Part shown: in pieces, positions 43,364 through 44,345 of the stretch
How positions within the stretch are numbered: position 1 is the first letter of the stretch
Layout: every line of letters begins with the position of its first letter
Origin: an uncultured Bacteroidota bacterium
GTDB taxonomy: Bacteria > Bacteroidota > Bacteroidia > Flavobacteriales > Flavobacteriaceae
DNA: 44,345 nt
Assembly (NCBI GenBank): GCA_902586905.1
Contig: CACIJH010000011.1
Span: forward strand, 1-44,345
Direction of reading: 5' to 3'
Position numbers and translations under genes: made by a program
Notes under the pieces: generated by a model
Database searches by the model: none
The model's input: only the letters and a program-made list of their open reading frames with translations
Told to the model about the DNA's origin: nothing

Positions 43364-44029
43364 GTGAGAGAATATAGCTTATTACCATACACTGTTGATG
43401 ATTCTACTGCCATGTGGTATTCATTGCTACTGTTGTGTATTTTACTCGTGATAAAGGTGAGGGATCAAGGGTTGTTTTTTTCGATCACTCGTATCAGCCA
43501 AACTGACATTCCTTCGACCAAAAAAATTAACGCTCCCTCTGAAAATATAAAAATTCAAGACATTATCACCTTTGCTTTTCGTGGATTTACATTTGGGTAT
43601 TTCGTCCATAAACTGTTGATTCATTGGTATTTGATTGATGAGCTAACACCCATTTACTTGATTATTGGTGTATGGCTTGGATACACCATTGCAAAGTTTG
43701 TTTTAGAATTCATCATTGGATTGTTTTGGAAGTCATGGCGTATGTTGCTAGAAGTAATTTTACGCAGAGGGCTGCTAAAAACCAAAGCAGCATTTATTTT
43801 ATTTATATCTATCTTATTCTCAAATTACCCTCCGCTTGATCACCAAATATACTGGGGGTGTATTGGTCTGATATATATAATGTACTACATCATTGGATAT
43901 CAGTCTTTTGCCAAACCTTATCAACAATTGATCCAAAAAAAGAAAGTGCTATTTATTTCTTATATTTGCACCCTCGAAATTGGACCCTTTTGGGTCTTGT
44001 TCGTGTTACTGAATCAAACCAACACATAA
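43364..44029 (+). CDS. DUF4271 family membrane protein
   Basis: Inner-membrane protein of 221 residues from a GTG start, or 205 from the ATG at 43412. Hydrophobic segments lie at about 17-32, 70-83, 95-125, 145-158, 165-182 and 198-216. The position directly before hemD, and divergent from the GT2-pyrC group, matches the usual setting of the flavobacterial DUF4271 family. Its function is unknown. No enzyme motif is visible. The hemD start lies 7 nt after its stop, so the two are co-transcribed. Confidence 0.8.
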   Translation: MREYSLLPYTVDDSTAMWYSLLLLCILLVIKVRDQGLFFSITRISQTDIPSTKKINAPSENIKIQDIITFAFRGFTFGYFVHKLLIHWYLIDELTPIYLIIGVWLGYTIAKFVLEFIIGLFWKSWRMLLEVILRRGLLKTKAAFILFISILFSNYPPLDHQIYWGCIGLIYIMYYIIGYQSFAKPYQQLIQKKKVLFISYICTLEIGPFWVLFVLLNQTNT

Positions 44030-44036
44030 TACATTT

Positions 44037-44345
44037 ATGAAAGTAAAAACGATTCTTGTTTCACAACCCGAACCAGCTGTTGAGAACTCACCATACAACC
44101 AACTTGTTGAGAAGAGAAAAGTTGCCATTGACTTTAGACCATTTATCCACGTAGAAGGAGTTGCTGCAAGAGAGGTTCGCAAGCAAAAAATTGATCTGAG
44201 TAAATTTTCAGCAATTATTTTAACAAGTCGAAATTCTGTAGATCATTTTTTCAGACTAGCAGAAGAGATGCGCTACCCTGTTCCCTCCACCTTAAAGTAT
44301 TTCTGTCAATCAGAAGCTGTTGCTTATTATCTTCAGAAATATGTG
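44037..44345 (+). CDS. hemD: Uroporphyrinogen-III synthase, N-terminal part cut by window edge
   Basis: Closes the tetrapyrrole ring in heme synthesis. From the ATG at 44037 the frame is open for 103 codons to the window end. It begins MKVKTILVSQPEPA, with SPYNQLVEK, then IDFRPFI and FSAIILTSRNSVDHFF, the normal pattern of the first HemD lobe. About 145 residues are expected beyond the window. It follows DUF4271 by 7 nt. Confidence 0.88.
   Translation, partial: MKVKTILVSQPEPAVENSPYNQLVEKRKVAIDFRPFIHVEGVAAREVRKQKIDLSKFSAIILTSRNSVDHFFRLAEEMRYPVPSTLKYFCQSEAVAYYLQKYV

Overview
The window reads as a chromosomal segment of a member of the Bacteroidota, class Flavobacteriia (genus not resolved). 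The evidence is the AT-rich sequence, promoters of the TAnnTTTG type, a SusC/SusD pair, and small flavobacterial families (DUF4296, DUF4271). Both edges cut genes: alaS on the left and hemD on the right.

Layout. 1-6.4 kb is housekeeping: alaS (partial), an M23 peptidase, a MerR-like regulator, the GTPases der and era, initiator tRNA-fMet with its own promoter and terminator, a broken GIY-YIG gene and a UPF0114 membrane protein. 6.4-31.9 kb is a glycan-utilisation locus built from several divergent units. These are SSS symporter/DUF4212/sugar MFS (-); GH92 alpha-mannosidase and SGNH acetylesterase (+); a second sugar MFS (-); cutC and GH2 beta-mannosidase (+); a TPR-TM-LuxR regulator followed by susC and susD (-); a DeoR regulator (-); and a NagB-PIG-L fusion with a GH20 hexosaminidase (+). 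31.9-44.3 kb holds a serine hydrolase and an aquaglyceroporin, then core genes: Mrp/NifU-like, alkyltransferase-like, trmB, a PhoR/PhoB-like pair, a LuxE-like protein, tyrS, DUF4296, pyrC, a polyprenol-phosphate mannosyltransferase-like enzyme, DUF4271 and hemD.

How the locus may work (inference). GH92 would remove alpha-mannose, GH2 the Man-beta-GlcNAc link and GH20 the GlcNAc residues. SusC/SusD would import oligosaccharide across the outer membrane and two FucP-family permeases would import sugars across the inner membrane. The NagB-PIG-L fusion would then process amino-sugar phosphate or a related N-acetyl sugar. This set matches the N-glycan core, but no endo-glycosidase, PNGase or sialidase is present here.

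Most notable new signal. A direct-repeat site, TTGCA-N6-(T/A)TGCA, lies upstream of both susC and the GH92 gene. It matches at 18 of 20 positions and sits exactly 31 nt before a perfect TAnnTTTG promoter element in both. This predicts co-activation by one regulator, most simply the adjacent membrane-bound TPR-LuxR protein. A second set of repeats, phased at 10 and 20 bp, overlaps the nagB promoter next to the divergent deoR gene. Other points of interest are the NagB domain with an Asp-to-Thr change at a catalytic position, a cutC gene overlapping the beta-mannosidase, an acetate-type symporter operon inside the locus, and two promoters so close to start codons that the mRNAs would be nearly leaderless.
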